From G963676205 sp964342525 (lineage in GTDB: Bacteria; Campylobacterota; Campylobacteria; Campylobacterales; Arcobacteraceae): a stretch of 64,000 nucleotides of DNA. The stretch covers positions 85,439-149,438 of the forward strand of contig CAYFGQ010000001.1 of assembly GCA_964342525.1 (NCBI GenBank), in the 5' to 3' direction. Of the stretch, positions 18,058 through 25,938 are shown piece by piece. Numbering within the stretch: the stretch's first letter is position 1; each line of letters opens with the position of its first letter. A model generated the notes under the pieces. That model ran no database searches, had not been told where the DNA came from, and was given only the letters and a program-made list of their open reading frames with translations. The position numbers were made by a program, and so were the translations under genes.

Positions 18058-18064
18058 GTGAGAT

Positions 18065-18658
18065 ATGAACTATTTAGAAGTAAAATATAAAGAGGATAAT
18101 ACCGCTGAGCTTGATACAAATGATTTTATTTCTAATGTGATAAGTTCCCAAAAAACTTTAGGATTTAAAAAGGATTCCAACTCTTTTGATCATGAAAAAT
18201 TAGTCTCTTTGGGCTTTGTTTATAACCCTTCCACCAGTGGTTATTCTCTAGTAAAAGATTTCTCCTTATCAGAACTAGAAAACTTAGCCTTAGAGATTGA
18301 AAAGCTTGATAATCATATGCTTACCCATGAATATATAGTTCTTAAAATTTACCAAGGAAAGTTGTATTTATGGGATACTGCTTTGATCTATGAGGATATT
18401 GATACCTTTGAGTATTGTCTAAAGTATCATAATCTTTTTGATCTTGGAGAGATAAATCTTTTAAGTAAATCAGATAGTATAAATGAGAAGCTATTAAATA
18501 TGTTTAATTTCACTAAAAGATATGAAGAGCCTAGTTTGGAGTTTATCACTCAAAATTGTGTGTGGGATAAAAAACAAGGGCTAAAAATATTAAAAGATAT
18601 GGTTTATGATATCAATGAGTATCTCTCAAAAGATGAGGTGATCAGCTATAAAGCTTAG
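18065..18658 (+). CDS. Unknown protein, last gene of the paa operon
   Basis: A 197-residue soluble protein, not recognised. It begins 7 bp after the oxidoreductase behind AGGTGAG and is acidic, with alternating strand-like and helical stretches and no signal peptide or membrane segment. Cysteines occur singly (EYCLKYH, QNCVWDK). Ending the operon before a bidirectional hairpin, it may have an accessory role; no function can be given. Confidence 0.65.
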   Translation: MNYLEVKYKEDNTAELDTNDFISNVISSQKTLGFKKDSNSFDHEKLVSLGFVYNPSTSGYSLVKDFSLSELENLALEIEKLDNHMLTHEYIVLKIYQGKLYLWDTALIYEDIDTFEYCLKYHNLFDLGEINLLSKSDSINEKLLNMFNFTKRYEEPSLEFITQNCVWDKKQGLKILKDMVYDINEYLSKDEVISYKA

Positions 18659-18660
18659 GT

Positions 18661-18688
18661 ATTGTAGATTTTATGAAAAATCTGCAAT
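18661..18688. terminator. Bidirectional terminator at the end of the paa operon
   Basis: ATTGTAGATTTT and AAAAATCTGCAAT form a 12-bp stem (one G-U pair) with a 3-4 base loop between convergent genes. It overlaps the last codons of the minus-strand gene at 18671. Confidence 0.5.
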
Positions 18689-18991
18689 TCCCCAAGTTTC
18701 TTTTAGCATTGCCTCTAGTCTTATTTTTATTATTTTCTCATCTATATCTAGTTCCAATTCTATAAAACTATAACCCTCTAAATCTTTTTTCAGAAAGATA
18801 TTTTTCTTATTTTGTATAATAAAATTGTCATCTAGTATTTTACAAATAGATAACAAAATTTTAGGATAATAAACTTTTATTGTAATACCATTTTCTTCAC
18901 TAGCATTTTCTAAAATCTCCATAAAAGGGATAGAGTTTTTATTTAATAGTGTATTTGTTTTTTTGATATATTTATCCATAGAATTATTCAC
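18671..18991 (-). CDS. Small unknown protein
   Basis: A 106-residue charged protein, not recognised, with no membrane segment. It runs convergent to the paa operon and divergent from paaX. The upstream ribosome site is weak (AAAAAAGTGA); an internal ATG four codons later is an alternative start. Its codon composition is like its neighbours and it fills the gap cleanly, so it is likely real. Confidence 0.5.
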   Translation of the reverse strand: MNNSMDKYIKKTNTLLNKNSIPFMEILENASEENGITIKVYYPKILLSICKILDDNFIIQNKKNIFLKKDLEGYSFIELELDIDEKIIKIRLEAMLKETWGIADFS

Positions 18992-19028
18992 TTTTTTTAT
19001 ATATTATATCTAATAATATCCCAATTTA

Positions 19029-19057
19029 TTGTGCTTTATATAAAAATTGGTTAGAAT
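19029..19057 (+). promoter_or_regulatory. Putative paaX promoter
   Basis: TTGTGC (19029-19034) and TAGAAT (19052-19057) are separated by 17 bp and lie 27 bases before the TTG start of the PaaX-family gene. Confidence 0.4.
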
Positions 19058-19083
19058 TTTACAAAATTTTAAAAGGAAAAGAT

Positions 19084-20004
19084 TTGAGTGAAAATGAAGT
19101 AGATCTTTATATAAAATCATTACTAGATGAGATGTCTCCAAAAGCAAAGTCTTTAATCATTACTTTTTTTGGTGATACAGTTTTTCCTTTTGGTGGAACA
19201 ATTTGGTTAGGTTCTTTAGTTAAGTTTATGGAGGAGTTTGAAGTTGGTGAAAAACTTACAAGAACATCCATATTTAGACTTACAAAAGAGGGCTGGTTAA
19301 GCTCTAAAAAGTTTGGTAGGGAGAGTTATTATTCTTTAAGTGATATGGCTATAGATAGGTTTATAAAAGCTCACTATAGTGTATATGCTTATGATGAACA
19401 AGATACCAATAAAGACTGGACAGTACTACTTACAAACAATGTAGACCCAGCAAAAGAGCTAGAGCTATCAAAGATACTTAAAAAAGAGGGGTTTGCAAGT
19501 CCTGCAAAACATCTGTTTTTACACCCTCATTATAGAATTGAGTATATGCAAGATATCTTATTGTTCAATCAATTACAAAACGATGTTTTATTGATAAATG
19601 GTCCTATGAAAATGCCAATGTCAAAAGAACTAGTAAAAAATATGGCTCATAATTATTGGGATCTAAAAGATGTGGAAGAGAGATATCAAAGCTTTATCAC
19701 AAACTTTAGAAAGATCTTTACCCTAGAAACACCAATAGAAGAGTTTACTGAAAAGCAGTGTTTTATACTTAGAATTTTACTAATTCATGAGTATAGAAGA
19801 GCTTTACTTTTTGATCCAAAACTTGGAAGTGAGCTTTTACCTGTTGACTGGCTTGGAAATGCTGCATCATCTCTAGTAGAGTCAATATATGTGCTTATCC
19901 ATAATAAAGCAAATATCTATGTAAAAGAGAATCTTGTAACAGTGGGTGGAAATGCTCCAAAACTTGATAAGTTTTATTTTAATAGGTTTGGTGGGATTGA
20001 ATAG
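19084..20004 (+). CDS. paaX: PaaX-family transcriptional repressor
   Basis: A 306-residue protein with a TTG start behind AAAAGGA. The N-terminus (SPKAKSLIITFFGDTVFPFGGTIWLGSLV, then LTRTSIFRLTKEGWLSSKKFGRESYYSLS) is the PaaX winged helix; a central domain and C-terminal PaaX domain follow, in usual length. In E. coli PaaX represses the paa genes until phenylacetyl-CoA binds. It lies between the lower-pathway operon and the minus-strand diiron/reductase genes, so it probably controls both. Candidate TGATTC sites occur at 8848 and 22456. Confidence 0.88.
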   Translation: MSENEVDLYIKSLLDEMSPKAKSLIITFFGDTVFPFGGTIWLGSLVKFMEEFEVGEKLTRTSIFRLTKEGWLSSKKFGRESYYSLSDMAIDRFIKAHYSVYAYDEQDTNKDWTVLLTNNVDPAKELELSKILKKEGFASPAKHLFLHPHYRIEYMQDILLFNQLQNDVLLINGPMKMPMSKELVKNMAHNYWDLKDVEERYQSFITNFRKIFTLETPIEEFTEKQCFILRILLIHEYRRALLFDPKLGSELLPVDWLGNAASSLVESIYVLIHNKANIYVKENLVTVGGNAPKLDKFYFNRFGGIE

Positions 20005-20007
20005 TAT

Positions 20008-20047
20008 ATAGATAAAAGATAAGTGGAGAAGTTTATCTTTTATCTAT
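20008..20047. terminator. Strong hairpin after paaX
   Basis: A 15-bp perfect inverted repeat (20008-20022 with 20033-20047, ATAGATAAAAGATAA and its complement) with a 10-base loop, four bases after the paaX stop. It probably ends the paaX transcript. Confidence 0.6.
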
Positions 20048-20049
20048 TT

Positions 20050-20319
20050 GATTACTCCACCGACTAAATATATGAATAATAACGGTTTGATTTTGTTCTA
20101 TATCAAGGCAAAATACTGTAGGACTAGCCATAGCTAATTCAAAGTATTTTAACGTAGATATAGGGTAAAAGCAAACCGCCCATAGGGAAGCCTTTAGAGG
20201 CATGATCTTCAGTATCAAAATTTTTCGAATTAGCTACTGCTAGTCCTTCAAAATTTTAATACAAAATCTCACGCCTCTAAAGACTTTTATTTTTCATGTA
20301 TTTAGTTAGTGGAGTAATC
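20050..20319. repeat. 270-bp element: outer inverted repeat enclosing two long hairpins
   Basis: The ends (20050-20075 and 20294-20319, beginning GATTACTCCAC) are inverted repeats matching at 23 of 26 positions. Inside are two long imperfect hairpins, 20083-20178 and 20192-20282. Their stems have different sequences, but their tips share the same motif in opposite orientation: GGACTAGC-N4-GCTAATTC at 20121-20140 and its complement at 20227-20246. No protein gene is credible here. Possible natures: a non-autonomous mobile repeat, a structured RNA, or a processed spacer. It also accounts for almost all of the 325-base gap between paaX and the reductase gene. Confidence 0.75.
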
Positions 20320-20329
20320 ATTTTTGCGA

Positions 20330-21346
20330 TTACACTTGTTGTGCAAAATACTCTTCCATATGGATTAGATCCTCTTTAGCACCTAATTCTAAAACAGTAT
20401 TTTTACATGAACCAACAAATGATACTCCCCCTGCAATATATACAGAGTAGTTATCAAGATCAGGCATCAATTGTGGTAACACCTTATTTATTCTACCTTC
20501 TAGTCCATCATCTTTATTACTTTGTTGTGTTAGAGTAAATTTGTACTTGAAATTAACATATTTAGATTCTAAATATTTTAATTTACCGTGATGTACTAAA
20601 TCCTCTTTAGTTTTTGCGGAAAAAAGTAAGGTTACAGGGTTTTTATGACCTCTGCTTAAATAAGCGTTTAATAAAGATAAAATGGGTGCCAATCCAGAAC
20701 CTGAAGCTAGACATAAGATTGGTGTATCCACACTTGGATCCCCTAAAAATGTACCATATGGTCCATTTATTTTTATATTATCACCAACATTAACTTCATT
20801 GTGTATCCATGGGCTAGTTTTTCCATCTGGCTCTAGTGTAACAATAAAAGATAATTCTCCGTTGGAGCGAGGAGAATTAGCTATGGAATATGGTCTTAAT
20901 GGGTGACCGGAAGCGGGGTCACCTATCATTGCATATTGTCCAGGCCAGTAACGGATAGCTTTACCCAATGGTGAAAGTTTAAGTTCTATAATATTATGTG
21001 TTCTTTGTATCTTATCGGTTACTATATGCCAAGAATTTTCAATTGGTGGGAATAGTTTAGGTTGCGCATCTTCTGTACCAAATTCTATTTCTAAAACGTC
21101 GGAGGTTGGTTTAGCCATACACATAAGTCCATAGCCATTGTCTCTATCTTCTTGAGATAAGGCCATATCCATGATAAAGCCTTGATCAAAATCCCCACTT
21201 AGAACTTTTATTTTACATTCACCACAGGCACCTGCTCTACAGTTATTTGGTAATGCATAACCTTGTTTTTCAAGAACAGATAGTACGGTTTCGCCTGATG
21301 GGCAAGCGATCTCTTTTCCTGATGGTTGTATAATAATTTTTTTCAT
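20330..21346 (-). CDS. Ferredoxin-NAD(P)H reductase, oxygenase electron-transfer component
   Basis: A 338-residue two-domain reductase. Residues 1-95 are a plant-type [2Fe-2S] ferredoxin (NCRAGACGECK, then LMCMA, giving C-x4-C-x2-C...C). The remainder is the FAD/NAD module (RPYSIANSP for FAD, LCLASGSGLAPILSLL for the nucleotide). The ferredoxin-first order is that of MmoC, phenol hydroxylase and BenC-type reductases, and opposite to E. coli PaaE, where ferredoxin is C-terminal. It follows the diiron protein by 38 bp, so it very likely supplies that protein with electrons. Confidence 0.88.
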   Translation of the reverse strand: MKKIIIQPSGKEIACPSGETVLSVLEKQGYALPNNCRAGACGECKIKVLSGDFDQGFIMDMALSQEDRDNGYGLMCMAKPTSDVLEIEFGTEDAQPKLFPPIENSWHIVTDKIQRTHNIIELKLSPLGKAIRYWPGQYAMIGDPASGHPLRPYSIANSPRSNGELSFIVTLEPDGKTSPWIHNEVNVGDNIKINGPYGTFLGDPSVDTPILCLASGSGLAPILSLLNAYLSRGHKNPVTLLFSAKTKEDLVHHGKLKYLESKYVNFKYKFTLTQQSNKDDGLEGRINKVLPQLMPDLDNYSVYIAGGVSFVGSCKNTVLELGAKEDLIHMEEYFAQQV

Positions 21347-21384
21347 ATTTCAAATTCCTGGTTATAGTTTTTTTTTAGTATTTC

Positions 21385-22413
21385 TTAGAATACTGGAATG
21401 ATATCTTCCATATCGATATCACTTACTTCTTTTCCTGTAATTCCAACTTCAGGAATTGCTGGGAACTCTGTATCATATTTATCTAACACACCTTTTAGGT
21501 TAAGCATAGCTTTTTTCCAGTTCTCTTTTTTCTGCTCATAATCAGGAATAAAGAAACCAGCTTCTCTTGCTAATCTTTCACCTTCTCTTTGGTTTTCAAT
21601 AAAGTCTTCTGGTAAATCCCAGAACTCCATTGGTGGCTCAAATAATACTGCTGATAAGAATAGATAACCAGCTCTAATTTGTTTAGTGATGATCTCTTTT
21701 TCTTCTTGAGGGATTTTTGGATAATCTCTTTCCATTAGAGTAAGAACGATAGCCATATGTCTACCTTCATCTTTACCAATTTTTGAGAATCCTTCTTTAA
21801 ATACAAGTTCTGTACATCCTGCTGCCATTTGGTGGAAAATAGTAGCTGCTGCAATTTCACCCATAAGGAATGACGAGAATAATACTGCTAGTGAATATTT
21901 AGGAACTGCATTTTTAAATCCTTCCCAATATCTACCACCGTTGTAGTATAACCATTTAGCATTTTTTTGTAGTCTTCTACCAATATCAGTTTTTGGCTCA
22001 TATGTTAATGGATCTGGATGTTCTAACATTTTAGTGATTACAAGTCCACACATTTGCTCATGGTTTTGCTCATCTCTAGTTACTGAGAAGAAACATCTTC
22101 TAACTACATCTTCTTCATGTAGTTCATAAGTTTTGATAAATGCTGAAGCAAATACCGGTGGTGCAGATGCATCAAATACTGAAAGGATAGTCCACCAGTA
22201 TGCAATTGACTCTCTTTGTTCCCATGTGTATTTTGATACATCAAATGTGTCCCATGGTAATTTTTCTGGGTCCCAATATTCTCTTTGAGATGCTTCCCAT
22301 ACTTCTTGTAACTTAGTTGTAACATTTTCCCAGCTTAGTGGGTATACATTAGGTTGAGGTGTTGGTGGTGGAAACTCCATAGTTCCAGCAATTTTTTCTC
22401 TTGAACCTGCCAT
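21385..22413 (-). CDS. Single-subunit ferritin-like diiron oxygenase of unassigned family
   Basis: A 342-residue helical protein, not recognised as PaaA, PaaC or BoxB. Two metal motifs are visible: DEQNH (114-118) and DEGRH (215-219), the latter a DExRH motif typical of carboxylate-bridged diiron monooxygenases. E186 (MGEIAAA) and D81 (SVFDAS) are suitably spaced to be the other ligands, giving D81, E115, H118, E186, E216 and H219. An AAAGGAGAG site precedes the ATG. With its own promoter region, the reductase downstream and the PaaX gene beside it, it is a candidate phenylacetyl-CoA (or related aromatic) oxygenase replacing PaaABC; substrate is inference. Confidence 0.72.
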   Translation of the reverse strand: MAGSREKIAGTMEFPPPTPQPNVYPLSWENVTTKLQEVWEASQREYWDPEKLPWDTFDVSKYTWEQRESIAYWWTILSVFDASAPPVFASAFIKTYELHEEDVVRRCFFSVTRDEQNHEQMCGLVITKMLEHPDPLTYEPKTDIGRRLQKNAKWLYYNGGRYWEGFKNAVPKYSLAVLFSSFLMGEIAAATIFHQMAAGCTELVFKEGFSKIGKDEGRHMAIVLTLMERDYPKIPQEEKEIITKQIRAGYLFLSAVLFEPPMEFWDLPEDFIENQREGERLAREAGFFIPDYEQKKENWKKAMLNLKGVLDKYDTEFPAIPEVGITGKEVSDIDMEDIIPVF

Positions 22414-22651
22414 TTTCTCTCCTTTGAGTTTGTTATTTTTTTAGTTTGAAATAATATGATTCAAAATATGTACCATATCTAAAATAATTGTATCATATAA
22501 AATTTAACAATTGCTTAAAAAATTGCAATGTATTACAAAAAATATATAAATTGAATAAAAATGTAATACTTTAATATTGCCTATTTTAGGGCTTTATGGT
22601 TAATTTTTATGGTTTTGATGCAAAAAGTTATGGAAATTGTAGTTTTGTGTA
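22414..22651 (-). promoter_or_regulatory. Control region of the diiron oxygenase/reductase unit
   Basis: About 240 bases without a gene. It contains ATGATTCAAAA (22456-22466), identical to the motif in the paaN/porin control region. It also has TTGCAATGTATTACAAAA (22523-22540) and ATGTAATACT (22561-22570), members of the TGTAATAC motif set seen across the island. These may be PaaX or other operator sites (inference). Confidence 0.45.
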
Positions 22652-22682
22652 GTAAAAACTATACGAAAAATTTCGTATAGTT
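22652..22682 (-). terminator. Terminator of the liv-crotonase operon
   Basis: AACTATACGAAA (22657-22668) and its exact complement (22671-22682) form a 12-bp stem with a 2-base loop, 17 bases after the crotonase stop, followed on the minus strand by five Ts. T-runs on both sides make it potentially bidirectional. Confidence 0.7.
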
Positions 22683-22699
22683 GATTTTTTTGTAATATA

Positions 22700-23479
22700 T
22701 TATCTATTTTTGAAAGTTGCTTCTCTTTTTTCTACAAAAGCATTCATACCTTCGATTCTATCTTCAAGGGTTAATGTTGTATAAAAAGATTTTCTCTCAC
22801 TCTCTAGTCCTAGTTGAAGTGAGGATTCATATGCATTGTTTACGGATTCTTTTATGAGCCTTACAACTGGCTGGGACATTTTTGCAATTTTTGAGGCTAG
22901 TTTTATGGCTTCATCTATTACAGTTCCCTCTTCGCAAACTTGTGCTACTAAGCCATACTCTTTGGCTTCTTTTGCATCTATCATATCACCAGTTAGACAA
23001 AGTTGCATAGCTTTTGCTTTTCCAACTGCGTGGGTGAGTCTTTGGGTACCACCAGCTCCTGGCATTGTTCCGATTTTTACTTCAGGTTGTCCAAATTTTG
23101 CAGTTGTATCACAAATGGTGATATCACATAGAAGTGACATCTCACAACCACCACCAAGTGCAAAACCTGCTACGGCTGCAACTATTGGTTTTGTATGGTT
23201 TTCTAAAGCCATCCACTCTTTTTTTACAAACTCATTATTATAAGCATTTGCAAAATCTAATATGGCAAGCTCTTTTATATCTGCACCTGCTGCGAATACT
23301 TTATTTCCACCTGTTAGAACAATTGCACCAATATCATTATCTTCATCAAAATCTTTTATAGCTTGTGAAATCTCATCTAATAGTGGAGTACATAAAGCAT
23401 TGTATGCTTTTGGTCTATTTAAAGTGATAACTCCAACACCATCGTCTAGTTTTTCTACTAAAATATATTTATTTTCCAT
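22700..23479 (-). CDS. Enoyl-CoA hydratase, PaaF-like second copy
   Basis: A 259-residue crotonase. FAAGADIKELA, GGGCEMSLLCD and QPEVKIGTMPGAGGTQR contain the two hydratase Glu residues. It closely resembles the crotonase at 11031 and canonical PaaF. It is the last gene of the livKHMGF operon, its ATG directly after the livF stop, so it is co-expressed with a transporter. It could be PaaF proper or the hydrolase acting on oxepin-CoA, a role known to be filled by a separate enoyl-CoA hydratase in bacteria lacking the PaaZ hydratase domain. Confidence 0.85.
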   Translation of the reverse strand: MENKYILVEKLDDGVGVITLNRPKAYNALCTPLLDEISQAIKDFDEDNDIGAIVLTGGNKVFAAGADIKELAILDFANAYNNEFVKKEWMALENHTKPIVAAVAGFALGGGCEMSLLCDITICDTTAKFGQPEVKIGTMPGAGGTQRLTHAVGKAKAMQLCLTGDMIDAKEAKEYGLVAQVCEEGTVIDEAIKLASKIAKMSQPVVRLIKESVNNAYESSLQLGLESERKSFYTTLTLEDRIEGMNAFVEKREATFKNR

Positions 23480-24205
23480 TTACATTCCTAAATATGCTTC
23501 TTTAACTCTTGGATCTTTTATAAGATCTTTTGAATCACCACTTAAAACTATCTCACCATTTTCTAATACATAAGCGCGATCTGAAATGGTAAGTGCAAAG
23601 TATGAGTTTTGCTCAACTAAAAATACTGTCATATGAAGTTTTTTAAGCTCCTCAATAAAAGCAAATATCTCTTCAACAATTACAGGTGCAAGTCCCATTG
23701 ATGGCTCATCCATTAAAAGTAGATCTGGTTTACTCATCAAAGCACGACCAATTGCTAACATTTGTTGTTGACCACCTGAAAGGTTTCCTGATACTAAATC
23801 TTTTTTCTCATATAGGATTGGGAATTTTTCATAAACAAATTCTAGATCTTTTTTGATCTCCTCTTTGTCATTTCTTGTGTATGAACCTAAAAGAAGATTA
23901 TCTTCTACACTTAAAGATTTAAATAATTCTCTTCCTTCTGGAACTTGTGCAATCCCTAGTTTTACTCTTTTTTCAGGTGCAGCGTCTGTGATATCGATAT
24001 TTTCTTTAAACATGATATCACCTTTATTTTGCTCCTTTAATCCAGAGATAGTTCTCATCAAAGTAGTTTTACCTGCACCATTTGCCCCAATTAAAGCGAT
24101 GATCTCACCCCTTTTTACATTAAGGTTGATATCTTGAAGTACATGAATATTTCCATAGTGACAATCAAGCTTTTTAATCTCTAATACAAAATTTCCTTTA
24201 TTCAT
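23480..24205 (-). CDS. livF: ABC transporter ATPase, LivF type
   Basis: A 241-residue ATPase. GANGAGKTT is Walker A, LSGGQQQMLAIGRAL the signature, and LLLMDEPSMGLAP Walker B. The ATG at 24205 is preferred over an in-frame GTG at 24220 because GAAGGA lies 7 bases before it. It energises uptake through LivH/LivM as a heterodimer with LivG. The family transports branched-chain amino acids, but many members carry aromatic or short organic acids; the link with paa genes suggests the latter (inference). Confidence 0.88.
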   Translation of the reverse strand: MNKGNFVLEIKKLDCHYGNIHVLQDINLNVKRGEIIALIGANGAGKTTLMRTISGLKEQNKGDIMFKENIDITDAAPEKRVKLGIAQVPEGRELFKSLSVEDNLLLGSYTRNDKEEIKKDLEFVYEKFPILYEKKDLVSGNLSGGQQQMLAIGRALMSKPDLLLMDEPSMGLAPVIVEEIFAFIEELKKLHMTVFLVEQNSYFALTISDRAYVLENGEIVLSGDSKDLIKDPRVKEAYLGM

Positions 24206-24968
24206 GTAATGATCCTTCACCTAAATAAGCTTTAATAACCTCTGGGTTTGAAGAGATCTGCTCAGGACTTCCCTCAGCTAGTTTCTCCCCAAAATTTATA
24301 ACTGTAATATGATCTGAGATATTCATGATCATTTTCATATCATGCTCAATTAAAAGGATAGTAACGCCCTCAGCTGCGATCTCTTTGATAATCTCAGCAA
24401 TCTCTGAAGTCTCAGTACCATTAAGCCCTGCAACTGGCTCGTCTAAAAGTAGAAGTTTTGGATTTATAGCTAAGGCTCTAACAATCTCTACTTTTTTTAA
24501 TATTCCATAAGATAAATCACTACACAGTGTATAAGCATGCTCTTCAATTCCTACTCTTTTTAAGTGGGATAGGGCAATATGTCTATATTTATCTTCATCA
24601 TCTAAGATAGATTCAAATTGGAAAGAACACTTCAATAGATTTTTATTCATATAGATATTAAATCCAAGAAGAATATTTTCCATAACCGTCATATTTTCAC
24701 ATATTTCAAGATTTTGAAAAGTTCTCATAATATGTTTATTTACAAGTTTATGGGTAGGAACATTTGTGATCTTTTCATCATTGAAATAGATATCACCAAC
24801 ATCAACACTATAAATCCCTGAGATCATATTTACTAAAGTGGTTTTTCCTGCACCATTTGGTCCAATTAAAGCGTGGATTGTCCCTTCTTCTACTTCAAAA
24901 GAGATATCATTTACAGCTTTTAGTCCACCAAAACTTTTACAAATTCCATCAACTTTTAATAAACTCAT
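24198..24968 (-). CDS. livG: ABC transporter ATPase, LivG type
   Basis: A 256-residue ATPase. GPNGAGKTTLVNMISG is Walker A, LSYGILKKVEIVRAL a degenerate signature typical of LivG, and LLLDEPVAGLNGTE Walker B. Its start overlaps the livM stop by 4 bp, and its end overlaps the preferred livF start by 8 bp. Confidence 0.9.
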   Translation of the reverse strand: MSLLKVDGICKSFGGLKAVNDISFEVEEGTIHALIGPNGAGKTTLVNMISGIYSVDVGDIYFNDEKITNVPTHKLVNKHIMRTFQNLEICENMTVMENILLGFNIYMNKNLLKCSFQFESILDDEDKYRHIALSHLKRVGIEEHAYTLCSDLSYGILKKVEIVRALAINPKLLLLDEPVAGLNGTETSEIAEIIKEIAAEGVTILLIEHDMKMIMNISDHITVINFGEKLAEGSPEQISSNPEVIKAYLGEGSLHE

Positions 24969-25930
24969 GAATTGGCCTTTTTAATCTCTTTTTTCTTTTC
25001 ATATTTTAAAACATCAAAAATTGAAACAATACCCTTTGGCATAAAGATCATTACAAAGATAATGATTGCTCCAAATACCATATGTTCATAATCGTGTAAA
25101 AATGTTAAAAACTGTGGAAGTGCTGTGATAATAATAGCACCGATAACAGCACCATAAATCCTACCAAGACCACCAAATACGATCATAACGATAAGCTCAA
25201 TACTTCTCATAAATCCTGATTCTTCAGGTGAAATAAATCCAGTATAATAAGAGTATAAACTCCCCGCAACAGTAGCAATCACCACAGAAATCACAAATAC
25301 ATATGTTTTATAATAAGGCACATCTGCCCCAATAGCTTTAGCAGCTGTCTCAGAATCTCTAATACATCTTAAGATTCTTCCAAATGGTGAATGTACTACA
25401 TTTTGTAAAGCCCAGATTGAAAATACTAAGAACATCGCTGAAAGTACATACCACTGTATATCATTTTCAAAAACATATCCTAAGATATTAAATTCACTTA
25501 CACCCATACCATCTGGTCCACCAGTTAATTGATCTTCATTTGTTAATATAATCGAGATGATAATACCTACTGCTAATGTTCCCATTGCAAGGTAGTGACC
25601 TTCTAGTTTTAATATTGGTTTTGAAATAAAATAAGCCATAATTGCTAATACTACACTGGCAATTAAAATACTTAATACTGGATCAAACTCATAAGTTGTA
25701 GATAATATCACTGCCACATATGCACCTAGTCCTGCAAATGCCCCATGACCAAGTGAAATCTGACCTGTATATCCCACAAGCATATTTAATCCAATACAAA
25801 TCACAGCATTTAACATACACATAATCGCAATCTCATAATGAAAACTATTTTGTAATAAAAAAGGAATTACACACAAAATGATAATCATTGTAATAATACC
25901 TCTATCTAAAAATAAACCTTTATTTTCCAT
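24965..25930 (-). CDS. livM: ABC transporter permease, LivM type
   Basis: A 321-residue permease with about 8-10 hydrophobic helices and the family sequence GYTGQISLGHGAFAGLGAYVA. LTGGPDGMGV and GGLGRIYGAVIGA are also typical of LivM. A lysine-rich C-terminus (EKKKEIKKANS) is cytoplasmic. It lies 8 bp after livH. Confidence 0.9.
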   Translation of the reverse strand: MENKGLFLDRGIITMIIILCVIPFLLQNSFHYEIAIMCMLNAVICIGLNMLVGYTGQISLGHGAFAGLGAYVAVILSTTYEFDPVLSILIASVVLAIMAYFISKPILKLEGHYLAMGTLAVGIIISIILTNEDQLTGGPDGMGVSEFNILGYVFENDIQWYVLSAMFLVFSIWALQNVVHSPFGRILRCIRDSETAAKAIGADVPYYKTYVFVISVVIATVAGSLYSYYTGFISPEESGFMRSIELIVMIVFGGLGRIYGAVIGAIIITALPQFLTFLHDYEHMVFGAIIIFVMIFMPKGIVSIFDVLKYEKKKEIKKANS

Positions 25931-25938
25931 CTTATAAC

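Noticed and set aside
20033..20218. A 61-codon minus-strand ORF in the paaX-reductase gap
   Set aside because: It lies wholly within the hairpin terminator and the two-hairpin element, has no ribosome site, and its sequence is explained by the inverted repeats.
20121..20246. Kissing-loop interaction between the two hairpin tips
   Set aside because: The tip motif is itself nearly palindromic, so complementarity between the tips follows automatically and does not by itself show a loop-loop contact.
22442..22490. Possible sigma54 promoter (ATGGTAC...TTGA on the minus strand) before the diiron gene, and a similar ATGGTAC at 10913-10930
   Set aside because: The -12 GC is missing in both and the match to the GG-N10-GC pattern is incomplete.
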